Below, one piece after another: positions 36,706 to 45,693 of a stretch of DNA of 64,000 bases. The first letter of the stretch is position 1. Each line of letters starts with the position of its first letter. The notes under the pieces were generated by a model. That model saw nothing but the letters and a program-made list of their open reading frames with translations, was not told where the DNA came from and did not search any database. The position numbers were made by a program, and so were the translations under genes. The stretch comes from Hyphomicrobium_A sp041659545 (GTDB lineage: Bacteria > Pseudomonadota > Alphaproteobacteria > Rhizobiales > Hyphomicrobiaceae): contig JBAZYB010000001.1 of the NCBI GenBank assembly GCA_041659545.1, forward strand, positions 1-64,000, in the 5' to 3' direction.

Positions 36706-37608
36706 ATGATTCAATCTGGATTGATTGCGCTGGCGGTGTCGTTACTCGTGTCTTTCGGCCAGGCGGCCCTGCGCCCTGACCCGCCGAGTGTGTGTTCGAG
36801 CTGCGATGAGTGGAACAAGCCGCGGGAGCCCTTTCGCGTGTTCGGCAACACCTACTACGTCGGCACCGACGGCCTGTCCGCCATGCTGATCACGTCGGAT
36901 CAGGGCCACATCCTGCTCGACGGCGGGCTCGCGCAGTCGGCGCCGCTCATCGCCGCGAACATCCGTAAGCTCGGCTTCAAGATCGAAGACGTGAAGTTCA
37001 TCACGAACTCGCACGCCCACTACGATCACGCGGCCGGCATCGCCGCGCTGCAGCGGGCGAGCGGCGCCGTCGTCGTCGCCAGCGCCTCCGGGGCGCAGGC
37101 GCTCCAGAGCGGGAATGCCACACCAGACGACCCGCAGGCCGGCTTCGGCCGCGCCGACAATGCGTTTCCGGCGGTCAAGAACGTGCGCGTGGTGAAGGAC
37201 CTCGAGATGGTCCGCGTCGGTCCCATCGCGATCCAGATGCATGACACCGCCGGTCACACACCGGGCAGCACGACGTGGGCGTGGCAGTCCTGCGTTGATG
37301 GAAAGTGCCTGAACATTGTTTATGCCGACAGTCTCACGCCGGTGGCGGCGCCGGGCTTCCGCTTCACGGGTGATGCGAAGACGCCGAGCCGGGTCGAGAA
37401 GTTCCGGAAGAGCATTGCGACCGTTGCCGCGCTGCCGTGCGACATCGTGATCACGACGCACCCGAGCGCCACGAACTTGGACGGCAAGCTCAAGCTGAGG
37501 GCTGGGAATCCCGCGACCGACCCGCTGATCGACCCCCAAGGCTGCCGCGCGCTGGCGGCGACCGCCAGCAAGCAGCTCGACGCCCGCGTGGCGGAAGAAA
37601 AGCAGTAG
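36706..37608 (+). CDS. subclass B3 metallo-beta-lactamase
   Basis: 300 residues with a signal peptide. Zinc site 1 is His103, His105 and His184 (SHAHYDH and AGHTPGS), zinc site 2 is Asp107, His108 and His252 (TTHPS), the B3 arrangement. SSCDEWNKP near 31-39 is characteristic of B3 enzymes. Known members hydrolyse penicillins, cephalosporins and carbapenems in the periplasm; environmental homologues may have other natural substrates. It has Cys residues at 30, 33 and 196/201 that may form disulfides. The gene follows directly on a lipoprotein gene with no spacer. A terminator separates it from the convergent permease. No mobile element is near, so it looks chromosomal and intrinsic. Confidence 0.87.
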   Translation: MIQSGLIALAVSLLVSFGQAALRPDPPSVCSSCDEWNKPREPFRVFGNTYYVGTDGLSAMLITSDQGHILLDGGLAQSAPLIAANIRKLGFKIEDVKFITNSHAHYDHAAGIAALQRASGAVVVASASGAQALQSGNATPDDPQAGFGRADNAFPAVKNVRVVKDLEMVRVGPIAIQMHDTAGHTPGSTTWAWQSCVDGKCLNIVYADSLTPVAAPGFRFTGDAKTPSRVEKFRKSIATVAALPCDIVITTHPSATNLDGKLKLRAGNPATDPLIDPQGCRALAATASKQLDARVAEEKQ

Positions 37609-37626
37609 CGGGCCAGCCAGCCAGTA

Positions 37627-37649
37627 GGGCACCCCTTTTAGGGGTGCCC
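37627..37649. terminator. bidirectional hairpin terminator
   Basis: GGGCACCCC at 37627-37635 pairs with GGGGTGCCC at 37641-37649 around a TTTTA loop. It lies between the stops of the metallo-beta-lactamase gene (37608) and the convergent ADOP permease gene (37654), so it can serve both. Confidence 0.65.
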
Positions 37650-37653
37650 CGCA

Positions 37654-40152
37654 TCACTCGTACCGCAGCGCCAGGATCGGATCCACGTGGCTGGCGCGCC
37701 GCGCAGGGATCATGCCCGCCGCGGCGGACACCACCGACAGCAGGATGACGGTCGCAGCGGCGATCCACGGGTCGTTCGGCTGGATGCCGTAGAGCTGCGA
37801 CGACACGTATCTTCCGAGCGCGATCGCTGACGGGACGCCGACGGCGAGCCCGACCACCAGCAGGATCAGCACTTCCTTCATCACGCTCCACACCAGCCCG
37901 GCCGGCTCGGCGCCGAGGGCGAGGCGAATGCCCAATTCCTTCCGGCGGCGCGCGACGATGAAGGACATCACGCCGTAGAGGCCGATCGACGCGAGCACGG
38001 TGGCCAGCAGGCCGAAGCCCGCCGACAACAACGCGATCAGGCGATCGGTGAGCAGCGTTTCATCCAACTGGCCCTGCAGCGTCTTCAACTCGTAGACCGG
38101 CATCGCCGCATCCAGGCGCTTCACCTCGTTGCGGATCACGCCAAACGCTCCGCTCGACGCCTGCGTCGTCCGCAGGTAGAACGAGACCCCGCCGTTGCCC
38201 CAGTTGGGAATGAACACCTGGCGCCGCACGCCCTCGCGCGGGCCCTCGTAGAGCGAGTCGGCCACCACGCCCACAATCTCGATGTCCAACTTGGTGCCCG
38301 GACCGGACCCGAAGCCGATGTGCCTGCCGATGGCGCTCTTGTCCTTGAAGAAGTGCCGCGCGAACTTCTGGTTGACGATGGCGACCCGCGTCTGTTTTGC
38401 GGCATCAAGCCGCGTGAAGTCGCGGCCTTCGAGGAACTTGATGCCCATGGTGTCGAAATAGCCCGGCGACAGCGAGTTCATGAACGCCTGCATGTCTTCG
38501 CCGTCTTGCGCCTGGTGGCCGTCCACTGACATGGTGCTGTCCCACTCGTCGCCCGCGAGCAGCGCCACCTGGGCCAGGCCGGCCGACTTCACGCCGGGCG
38601 ACGACCGCAGCCGATCGAGCAGCTCCTGGTAGAAGTTGAACGTCTGCTGTCCCTCGTAGCCGTTGAGCGCCGGCGACAACCGGAACGTGACGAGGTTGTC
38701 GAGCTGCATGCCGGTGTCGGTGGTCTGCAGGTTCTGCAGGCTGCGCACGAACAACCCGGCGCCGAACAGCAGCAGGAAGCTCAGCGCCACCTGCGCGGCG
38801 ACCAGGCCTTTTCTCAGGAACAGCGAGCCGCCGGATCCGGCAACGGCGCCGACGGTGTCCTTGAGGGTCGTCCACTGATCCGGGCTGCTCGCGCGCAGCG
38901 CCGGCAGCAGGCCGAAGACGATGCCGGTGACGAGCGTCAGCGCGAAGGTGAACGCGAGAATCCGCAGGTCCGGCGTGGGCTGAATCAACAGCGGCTGCTC
39001 TTGCGGGATGAACGCCAGCAATCCGCCGGTGAGCACCACCGCCAGGAGGAGGCCGAGGGCGCCGCCGATAAACGAGAGCAGCACGCTTTCGGTGAGCAGC
39101 TGACGCACCAGCTGCCCGCGCGTGGCGCCGAGCGAAAGGCGCACCGCGATCTCCCGCTGGCGCATGAAGCCGCGCGCAATCAGCAGGTTCGCGACGTTGG
39201 CGCACGCAATCAACAGCACCAGGCCCACCATGCTCATCAGCACGACGAGCGCGGTGGAAAAGTCGTTGCGCAGCGACGAGTAGCCCATCGCCGCCTTCTC
39301 GACCTTGAGCTGGCCGGTCATGAACCGCTCACGCAGGTAGGGCGACCAGCCCTTGGCCCCGGGCAGCGTCATCTCGTGCTGGCGAATTTGCGTGAACAGT
39401 CCCTGTAACGGCGCCTGCGCGCTTTCCGGGGTGTAGCCGGGTTTGAGCCGCGCGAACACCTGCACCCACCGCGTGCGCTCGTCGTTCATGCGGACCCATT
39501 GCCATTCGGGGACGATCACCGGCTTCATGAGCAGCGGCACGCGAATCTGCGGCGACCGCGCCGGGTCGATCCCGGCAAAGCCCGCGGCCGACACGCCGAC
39601 GATGGTCATGGGGTAGTTGTTGACGAGGATCTTCTTGCCCACGGCGGCCGGGTCGCGCGAGAAGCGCGCGTTCCAGTAGTCGTAGCTGAGCACGACGACC
39701 GGGTGGCCGGAGTAAACCTGGTCGTCTTCCCGCGAGTTGAACAAGCGGCCCGCCGCCGGTCTTACGCCGAGCATCGAGAAGAAGTTGCCCGACACCATCT
39801 CCGCCTCGACGCGCTCGGTCTGGTTGTCGATGCTGACCGACGCCGCCGCCAGCCGCCGGGCCAGCACCTCGGCCAGCGGCTCCGCGCGCTTCTGGAACTC
39901 CTGGTAGATGGGGTAGGAGTGCATCCGCGAGCCCATGTTGCTGCCGGAGTGCGGGCCCTGCTGGAACAGCATCACGACCTCGTCGGGGTTCTTCACCGGC
40001 AGCTTGCGCAGCAGGATCTGATCGATCAGCGTGAAGATGGCGGTGTTTGCGCCGATGCCGATGGCCAGCGACAGGATCGCGACAATCGAGAACAGCGGGC
40101 TCCGGAACAGGCCGCGCACGGCGAGCTTCAGGTCGTTGGTGGGTAGCGTCAT
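37654..40152 (-). CDS. ADOP-type ABC permease (MacB_PCD/FtsX)
   Basis: 832 residues. N-terminus DLKLAVRGLFRSPLFSIVAILSLAIGIGANTAIF; a MacB-type periplasmic domain; helices with QREIAVRLSLGATRGQLVRQLL near 335; a second unit from ~425; and a final FtsX domain with RRKELGIRLALGAEPAGLVW, ending DPILALRYE. It has the two-unit structure of acidobacterial orphan permeases. No ATPase is linked. The upstream region is filled by a 16-base tandem repeat that starts in the ATG itself. Substrate unknown. It is more similar in plan to the permease at 43079-45523 than to any drug exporter. Confidence 0.92.
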   Translation of the reverse strand: MTLPTNDLKLAVRGLFRSPLFSIVAILSLAIGIGANTAIFTLIDQILLRKLPVKNPDEVVMLFQQGPHSGSNMGSRMHSYPIYQEFQKRAEPLAEVLARRLAAASVSIDNQTERVEAEMVSGNFFSMLGVRPAAGRLFNSREDDQVYSGHPVVVLSYDYWNARFSRDPAAVGKKILVNNYPMTIVGVSAAGFAGIDPARSPQIRVPLLMKPVIVPEWQWVRMNDERTRWVQVFARLKPGYTPESAQAPLQGLFTQIRQHEMTLPGAKGWSPYLRERFMTGQLKVEKAAMGYSSLRNDFSTALVVLMSMVGLVLLIACANVANLLIARGFMRQREIAVRLSLGATRGQLVRQLLTESVLLSFIGGALGLLLAVVLTGGLLAFIPQEQPLLIQPTPDLRILAFTFALTLVTGIVFGLLPALRASSPDQWTTLKDTVGAVAGSGGSLFLRKGLVAAQVALSFLLLFGAGLFVRSLQNLQTTDTGMQLDNLVTFRLSPALNGYEGQQTFNFYQELLDRLRSSPGVKSAGLAQVALLAGDEWDSTMSVDGHQAQDGEDMQAFMNSLSPGYFDTMGIKFLEGRDFTRLDAAKQTRVAIVNQKFARHFFKDKSAIGRHIGFGSGPGTKLDIEIVGVVADSLYEGPREGVRRQVFIPNWGNGGVSFYLRTTQASSGAFGVIRNEVKRLDAAMPVYELKTLQGQLDETLLTDRLIALLSAGFGLLATVLASIGLYGVMSFIVARRRKELGIRLALGAEPAGLVWSVMKEVLILLVVGLAVGVPSAIALGRYVSSQLYGIQPNDPWIAAATVILLSVVSAAAGMIPARRASHVDPILALRYE

Positions 40153-40223
40153 TTGGTGATCTGGTGATTTGGTGATCTGGTGATTTGGCGATCTGGTGAT
40201 TTGGCGATCTCGTGATTTGGCGT
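40152..40223. repeat. 16-bp tandem repeat upstream of an ADOP permease
   Basis: Four and a half copies of the 16-base unit TTTGGYGATCTGGTGA run head-to-tail from 40152 to about 40223: two identical copies, a third with one change, a fourth with two, then a partial one. The array begins within the permease start codon and occupies its whole 5' leader, so no usual ribosome-binding site is visible. Confidence 0.75.
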
Positions 40224-40295
40224 GTCAGGGGGGTTAGACGGGCGTGCTGGCCGTGAGGTTGGGATCGCCGGGTGGGTTTGTGCCATCGTAGGCCC

Positions 40296-41483
40296 ATGCC
40301 GACTTCCGTCGTATCCGCCAAGGTTCCCCTGCGCATGGTGAGCATCGCCCTCTGCTTGCTGGTCGGCACGATGTCTCCAACCGTGCTCGGGCAGACCAAG
40401 CCGCGCGCCCGCGCGCTTGGCGTCCCATTTACGGGCATACCGGGCCCTCTCAACGCCATCACGGATGTGGCGGGTGTGGAGGTCGGTCACGTCACGATCA
40501 TCGAGGGCACTGGTCCGCTCGTGGTCGGCAAGGGCCCGATCCGCACCGGCGTCACCGCGGTCTTTCCGAAAGGCAAGACATGGGAGCCCGTCTTCGCCGG
40601 ATGGTTTGCAGGCAACGGCTTTGGCGAGATGACCGGCGCCCCATGGGTCGTCGAGGGCGGTGTGCTCGGCGGGCCGGTGATGATCACCGGCACCTACTCG
40701 GTGGGTGTGGTGCGGGATGCGGTGAACAGTTGGTACCACGAGGTACTGAAGCGGGAAATCCCCTGGCACCAGCCGGTGGTCGGCGAAACCTCCGACGCGT
40801 TCTTGAACGACGGTCTTGGCCAGCACGTCACCAAGGCTCACACCTTTCAGGCGCTCAACGCCGCACGGCCGGGGCCGGTTGCCGAAGGCAACGTCGGCGG
40901 TGGCACCGGCATGGTGGCGCACGGCTTCAAGGGCGGCATCGGGACCTCGAGCCGCCGCGTGGCGACCGCCTACACGCTGGGCGTGCTGGTGCAGGCCAAC
41001 TACGGCACGCGCGAGAGCCTGACGATTGCGGGCGTGCCAGTCGGGCGCGAAATCGTGGGCGCGGAACGCGTCCGCGGCAAGCAGCCGCCCGCCGACCGTG
41101 ACGGATCGATCATCGTCATTGTGGCGACCGACGCGCCGCTGCTGCCGCACCAGCTGGAACGCCTGGCGCGCCGCGTGCCGATGGGCATTGCCAGGCTTGG
41201 AGGCTCGGCGTCCAACGGATCGGGCGACATCTTCATTGCCTTCTCCACAGCCAACCCGGGCGCGGCGGCCGACACGGGCGTCACGCCGGTCACCTGGTTG
41301 CCCAACGGCGACCTCACACCCTTCTTCGAGGCCACCGTCGAAGCCACCGAAGAAGCCATCGTCAATGCGCTCGTGGCCGCGGAGACCATGGTGGGGGTGA
41401 ACGGCAACACGGCGCCGGCGCTGCCACCCGGCCAGCTTCGGGCCGTGCTCGCCAAGTACAACCGGCTTGCGAGCCAACCTTGA
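40296..41483 (+). CDS. P1/DmpA family peptidase (S58), secreted
   Basis: 395 residues from ATG 40296. A signal peptide or anchor (about 1-32) precedes the DmpA fold. The family activates itself by cutting before a Ser or Thr that becomes the new N-terminal nucleophile; the likely site is the Gly-Ser pair in SASNGSGDIFIAFS (Ser309). Other conserved stretches include ITDVAGVEVGHVTI, NVGGGTGMVAHGFKGG and PLLPHQLERLARR. DmpA-like enzymes release N-terminal D- or L-amino acids or cleave beta-peptides. The export signal suggests a periplasmic role. It stands alone between the two ADOP permease genes. Confidence 0.87.
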   Translation: MPTSVVSAKVPLRMVSIALCLLVGTMSPTVLGQTKPRARALGVPFTGIPGPLNAITDVAGVEVGHVTIIEGTGPLVVGKGPIRTGVTAVFPKGKTWEPVFAGWFAGNGFGEMTGAPWVVEGGVLGGPVMITGTYSVGVVRDAVNSWYHEVLKREIPWHQPVVGETSDAFLNDGLGQHVTKAHTFQALNAARPGPVAEGNVGGGTGMVAHGFKGGIGTSSRRVATAYTLGVLVQANYGTRESLTIAGVPVGREIVGAERVRGKQPPADRDGSIIVIVATDAPLLPHQLERLARRVPMGIARLGGSASNGSGDIFIAFSTANPGAAADTGVTPVTWLPNGDLTPFFEATVEATEEAIVNALVAAETMVGVNGNTAPALPPGQLRAVLAKYNRLASQP

Positions 41484-41542
41484 ACCCCCGGCGCCCGTCT
41501 GACGTATTCAGAAGTTGAGAGTCACGAGCCTGGGAGGCTGGA

Positions 41543-41707
41543 ATGTCGTTCTTGAAACGCTTGTTGGGACAGAGCGAACCGCCGAAGCAGCGCGTTCAGG
41601 TCTGCGTCGAATGTGGCATGCCGGTGGCAGACCACAAACAGTGGTGCTCAATTCTGCAGGGTCAGAACGAGATGAAGCTGAAGGCCGCCGAAAAGCAGTC
41701 AGCGTAA
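41543..41707 (+). CDS. 54-residue zinc-ribbon-like microprotein
   Basis: Start ATG 41543 has a strong GGGAGG site six bases upstream and the frame ends at TAA 41705-41707. The protein reads MSFLKRLLGQSEPPKQR, then VQVCVECGMPVADHKQWCSI, then a charged helix (NEMKLKAAEKQSA). CxxC plus a later His and Cys could bind one zinc ion. The start and RBS are the main support, since the length is short. Function unknown; the SFLKRLLG start resembles small cytoplasmic zinc-ribbon proteins. A repeat element begins soon after the stop. Confidence 0.6.
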   Translation: MSFLKRLLGQSEPPKQRVQVCVECGMPVADHKQWCSILQGQNEMKLKAAEKQSA

Positions 41708-41719
41708 GGCCCTGCCTCG

Positions 41720-41737
41720 CCGAAGCCTTGGCAAAGG
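41720..41737. repeat. copy of the gltD-type palindromic repeat
   Basis: CCGAAGCCTTGGCAAAGG matches the core inserted in gltD (57631-57648) at 16 of 18 positions. It lies 13 bases after the stop of the microprotein gene, and flanks CCTGCCTCG and GGCGGGC give it a partly palindromic form. Confidence 0.6.
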
Positions 41738-41798
41738 CGGGCGCTTAACGACCTTTCCGTCCTAAGCAGTCCGGCGCGTCCGCATGGCGGTGCCGGGG

Positions 41799-41817
41799 CA
41801 GCAGCGATAAGCTGCTG
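41799..41817. promoter_or_regulatory. hairpin just before pilT
   Basis: CAGCAGC (41799-41805) and GCTGCTG (41811-41817) are perfect complements with a 5-base loop, ending 7 bases before ATG 41825. It may modulate translation of the ATPase gene, since no clear ribosome-binding site is seen elsewhere. Confidence 0.3.
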
Positions 41818-41824
41818 TCCTGAT

Positions 41825-42994
41825 ATGACAACGGCATCCACCGGCCTCAACGAAGCCATGTTCGGCGCCTTCACGGCCCGGGCTATCTCAACCCCAGCCC
41901 TCATCCAGGCCATGGTCGACTCCGGCGACGGCATCAGCGACCTGGTGCTGTCCCCCGGCCGTCCGCCCCAGGTGGAGCGTCATGGCGACTTGATGCCCGT
42001 CTCGATCGCCGAAATACCGGTGTTGCGCCCTGGCGACACGGCGGGCATTGCCTGCGACCTCATCAACGGGAACGAGCACGTGCTCCAGATGCTGAAGGAG
42101 CAGGGCGCCTGCGACCTGTCGTATTCCCTTCCCGAACGCTGCCGGTTCCGCGTCAACATCTTCCGCCAGCGGAACACCTACGCCATCGTGATGCGCATGA
42201 TCGCGTCGAAGATTCCCAGCATTGCCGAGTTGAACCTGCCGCCGGCCATTGCCGACACCGCCACCCTGAAGAACGGCATCGTGCTGGTCACCGGCCCCAC
42301 CGGCTCCGGCAAGTCGTCCACCCTCGCCGCGATCATCGACCTCATCAACGAGACCCGCGCCGAGCACATCCTGACGATCGAGGATCCGATCGAGTTCGTC
42401 CACAAACACAAGAAGGGCACGGTCCACCAGCGCGAGCTGCATACCGACACGCCGACCTTTGCGCTCGCCCTGCGGGCGGCCTTGCGGCAGGCGCCGAAGG
42501 TGATCCTGGTCGGTGAGATGCGCGATCGCGAGACCATCGAGATTGCGCTGACCGCGGCCGAAACCGGCCACCTCGTGTTCTCGACCCTCCACACCATTGA
42601 CGCCTCCAAGACCGTGGAGCGTATCGTCGGTACGTTCGAGGTGGCCGACCAGCAGGCCGTGCGGGCGCGGCTGGCGGCGTCGTTCCGCTACTTCATCTCG
42701 CAGCGCCTGATCCCGAAAAAGGGCGGCGGGCGCATGGCCATCATCGAGATGCTGAAGTCCACCATGCGCACGCGCGAGTACATCGAGAATGGCGAGAAGG
42801 AAGGCCGGTCGCTGCTCGACGCCATGCGCGACGGCGCGCTCGACGGCATGCAGTACTTCGACGGCGAGCTGGAGAAGCTCGTGCGGGACGGCTTGATCTC
42901 GCCGGGCACGGCGTACCTCTACGCCACCAACGCCGGGAACCTGAGGGTGCAACTGGCGGATGTGCCGGACGAAGACTCCCTGATCATGCGGTAG
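41825..42994 (+). CDS. pilT: PilT-type twitching-motility ATPase
   Basis: 389 residues. N-terminal PAS-like region (about 20-120), then the secretion-ATPase core: Walker A GPTGSGKSS, the Asp box TIEDPIEFVHKHKKGTVHQREL, Walker B PKVILVGEMRDRETIEIALTAAETGHLVFSTLHT. AIRAEYFI-like motif is replaced by SFRYFISQRLIPKKGGGRMAIIEML, a PilT/PilU-type segment. PilT hexamers depolymerise type IV pilus filaments and power twitching. Whether this copy is PilT or the PilU paralogue is not certain. It is the only pilus gene in the window. An inverted-repeat terminator follows. Confidence 0.9.
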   Translation: MTTASTGLNEAMFGAFTARAISTPALIQAMVDSGDGISDLVLSPGRPPQVERHGDLMPVSIAEIPVLRPGDTAGIACDLINGNEHVLQMLKEQGACDLSYSLPERCRFRVNIFRQRNTYAIVMRMIASKIPSIAELNLPPAIADTATLKNGIVLVTGPTGSGKSSTLAAIIDLINETRAEHILTIEDPIEFVHKHKKGTVHQRELHTDTPTFALALRAALRQAPKVILVGEMRDRETIEIALTAAETGHLVFSTLHTIDASKTVERIVGTFEVADQQAVRARLAASFRYFISQRLIPKKGGGRMAIIEMLKSTMRTREYIENGEKEGRSLLDAMRDGALDGMQYFDGELEKLVRDGLISPGTAYLYATNAGNLRVQLADVPDEDSLIMR

Positions 42995-43021
42995 TGCTCT
43001 CAGGAGGCCAGAAGAAATACA

Positions 43022-43080
43022 AACAGGAGATCAGAAGGGTCGAAGAAAAAAAGTTTCTTCTGATCTTCTAATCTCCTGTT
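43022..43080. terminator. stem-loop between pilT and an ADOP permease
   Basis: AACAGGAGAT (43022-43031) pairs with ATCTCCTGTT (43071-43080), and pairing continues inward (15 of 16 positions) around an A-rich loop. The flanking words AGGAGGCCAGAAG recur after gltD at 58268. The right arm reaches the permease stop codon. It may terminate both convergent genes. Confidence 0.6.
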
Positions 43081-45523
43081 AATCCGATCGGAGCGCTTGC
43101 ATCACATCCACCCGTGATGCTCTCGCCGCCGGCATCAGCGACGCCAGCACCGCCGCCACCACCAGCAGGATGGCGGCGCCAATCAACGGTAGCGGCCCGG
43201 GAAGGTTCAACTCGCCGATGAACCCGCCCGCGAACCTGGCGAGGGCCAGGCCGCCCAGCACGCCGGCGATCACGCCGGTGGCGGCAATCACCGCCCCTTC
43301 GCCGAGAATGCGGGTGAGCAGGCTGGCCGGCGTTGAGCCGACGGCCAGCCGCACCCCGAACTCGCGCGTCCGCGCGCTGACCGAGAAGGCCAGCACGCCC
43401 GCGACGCCGACCACCGCGATCATCAACGCCACCCCGGCAAAGCCGCCGAACACCATCGCGTTCAGCCGGTTCGGCGCCAGCACCTCGGCCCGCACATCGT
43501 CGAGCGTCGCCGCCTGCTCCACCGGCTGCTCGGCGTTGAGGTCCCTGATCACCTTGGTGATGGTCGGCACCAGCGCGTAGGGATCCGTCCTGGCGTGCAC
43601 GAACAGGCGGCCCTGGAACATCTCCTGCTCCATCGGGTGATACACCGTCACCGCCGGTCCCGGCACCACGTTCTCGTCGTCGAGATCGGCGGCGACCCCG
43701 ACGATGCGGCGCGGTCCGGTGCTGACGCCGATGAACTTGGTGACCGGATCGGTCCAGAGGAAGCGACGGTTGACGGCGTCCTGGTTGGGGAACATCCGCC
43801 TGGCCAGGCTCTCGCTCACGATCACGACCTTCTCGCTGTCGGTGCGATCGCCGGCGTTGAAGTCACGCCCGGCGATGATCGGCACGCCGAGCGAGCTGAA
43901 GAAGCCGGGCGACACCGTGCGGAACTTCGCGCGCGGGTCGTCTTCGCCGTCGGCCTTCTTGTATCCCTCAATCGTGAACTGGGCGTCGAACCACGCGCCC
44001 GGCTCGCGCCACGGCACCACCGTGCCGAGGGCCACCTGTTCGACACCCGGGAGCTCGGCGATGCGCCGGATCACCTCCCTGTAGAAGGGCACGATCTGCG
44101 CCGGTGGCCGCTCGTAGTTGACCGGCACGTGCAGCACCAGCACGTTGCTCGTCTTGATGCCGGGCTTGGCCGCCTGCAGCGCGATCAGCGTCGTGATCAG
44201 CATGCCGGCACCCGCCAGGAGCACGAAGGACGCCGCGATCTGCGTAACGGCGAACAGGCGAAGCCGCCGATTGGTGCCGGTCGTGATGCGGACGCTGCCG
44301 TTCGACAGGCCGAGGCCGTTGGTGGCTTCGGCGGAAGGCAGCCGCGGCACGAAGGCCAGCAGCACCGACGACACCAGCGCCAGGCCGACGCCGACCCACA
44401 GCAGCGTCGAGTCCACCGTGAGGTCCAGCGCCCGCACCGAGTAGCGCGAGGCGTAACGGGCCAACACGGTGACCATTGGCCGGGCGATGATCACGCCGAG
44501 CGCGGCGCCCGCACCGCAGAGCAGCAGGCTTTCCGCCAGCAGGGTCCGCCGCAGCGCCGACCGTCCGGCGCCAAGCGCCGCCCGAATGGCCAGCTCGCCT
44601 TCGCGCCGCACCGACCGTGCCAGGATGAGATTGGCGACATTGGAACAGGCAATCACGAAGATCAGGCCCGCGGCCGCGAGCAGCACGAGCAGAATCGTCC
44701 TCGCCGGCGACGTGATCTGATCGCGCAACCGGACCGCGTCGATCCGGAAGTCGTCCTTCGGCGGGTAGTCTTCGCGGTGCTCGGTGATCATCGCGCCATG
44801 CGCCACGCGCAGTTCGGCGCGGGCGGACTCGAGATCGGCCCCCGGCGCGAGCCGGCCAAACAGCTCGGTCATGCGATGGACCCGGCCGTCCACCATGGTG
44901 GCGTCCAGGTGATGCGAGCTGGTCACCACGTTCGCGATCAACTCGGTCTGCGCCGGGTAGGGAATGGACGGCTCGAGCACCCCGACGATGGTGACGGCGC
45001 GGTCGCCGAGCTTGATGACCTTGCCGACCACCGCTGGATCGCTGTCGAGTGACGTGCTCCAGAACCGGTGGGTCAGCACCGCTACCGGCGCGGCTTTGGG
45101 CCCATCGTCGGCGGCGTCGAGCAGCCGGCCGGCGACCGGGCGCAGGCCCATCACGCGGAAGTAGCCATCGCCCACCACGCCGGCCCGGACTACACGAGGT
45201 TCACCGAGGCCCACCATCGTGAACTCGATGGTCGAGAAGTCGCTGATCGCGGTCACCGTTTTCACCCGCGCCCGCAGGTCGCGCAGCTCAGGGATGGAGA
45301 AATTGGCGTTCTCCGTCCCGCGGCCTGTCGCGCTCTGGCGAATGTAGATCAGCCGCTCTTCATCGTCGTTCGCCAGTGGTGTGAGCAGCACGCCCCGGAC
45401 CACGCTGAAGATCGCCGCGTTGGCGCCGATGCCGAGCGCCAGCGTCAGGACCACCGTGGCGCCGAGGCCCTTGACCCTGGCGAGCGAGCGCAGCGCGACG
45501 CGAAAGTCGGTGAGGATGCTCAT
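43079..45523 (-). CDS. ADOP-type ABC permease (MacB_PCD/FtsX)
   Basis: 814 residues from ATG 45523. N-terminus DFRVALRSLARVKGLGATVVLTLALGIGANAAIF, a MacB-type periplasmic domain, an FtsX domain with RREGELAIRAALGAGRSALRRTLLAES near residue 310, a second periplasmic domain and a last FtsX domain with SARTREFGVRLAVGSTPASLL, ending DVMQALRSD. As with the other two, there is no ATPase gene nearby and the substrate is unknown. Its 5' side is 230 bases from the divergent SRPBCC operon, and that region holds twin operators for the other direction. Confidence 0.92.
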   Translation of the reverse strand: MSILTDFRVALRSLARVKGLGATVVLTLALGIGANAAIFSVVRGVLLTPLANDDEERLIYIRQSATGRGTENANFSIPELRDLRARVKTVTAISDFSTIEFTMVGLGEPRVVRAGVVGDGYFRVMGLRPVAGRLLDAADDGPKAAPVAVLTHRFWSTSLDSDPAVVGKVIKLGDRAVTIVGVLEPSIPYPAQTELIANVVTSSHHLDATMVDGRVHRMTELFGRLAPGADLESARAELRVAHGAMITEHREDYPPKDDFRIDAVRLRDQITSPARTILLVLLAAAGLIFVIACSNVANLILARSVRREGELAIRAALGAGRSALRRTLLAESLLLCGAGAALGVIIARPMVTVLARYASRYSVRALDLTVDSTLLWVGVGLALVSSVLLAFVPRLPSAEATNGLGLSNGSVRITTGTNRRLRLFAVTQIAASFVLLAGAGMLITTLIALQAAKPGIKTSNVLVLHVPVNYERPPAQIVPFYREVIRRIAELPGVEQVALGTVVPWREPGAWFDAQFTIEGYKKADGEDDPRAKFRTVSPGFFSSLGVPIIAGRDFNAGDRTDSEKVVIVSESLARRMFPNQDAVNRRFLWTDPVTKFIGVSTGPRRIVGVAADLDDENVVPGPAVTVYHPMEQEMFQGRLFVHARTDPYALVPTITKVIRDLNAEQPVEQAATLDDVRAEVLAPNRLNAMVFGGFAGVALMIAVVGVAGVLAFSVSARTREFGVRLAVGSTPASLLTRILGEGAVIAATGVIAGVLGGLALARFAGGFIGELNLPGPLPLIGAAILLVVAAVLASLMPAARASRVDVMQALRSD

Positions 45524-45693
45524 GTGGTGACCTGGAAGGTGCCGCTATTTATGGCGTGACCATCGGTTTTCGTGTGCGTGAGCTGATCGGCGCGCCGGAT
45601 GAAGATGAATCGCATCTGCTGTTCCCCTCCCTTATATCTACACGTCGAACCAGACGGGTCTAAATCGACATCGCTGCCCATATTCCATCAACC

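Noticed and set aside
40152..40223. CRISPR-like array
   Set aside because: Units are directly joined 16-mers without spacers, so this is a tandem repeat.
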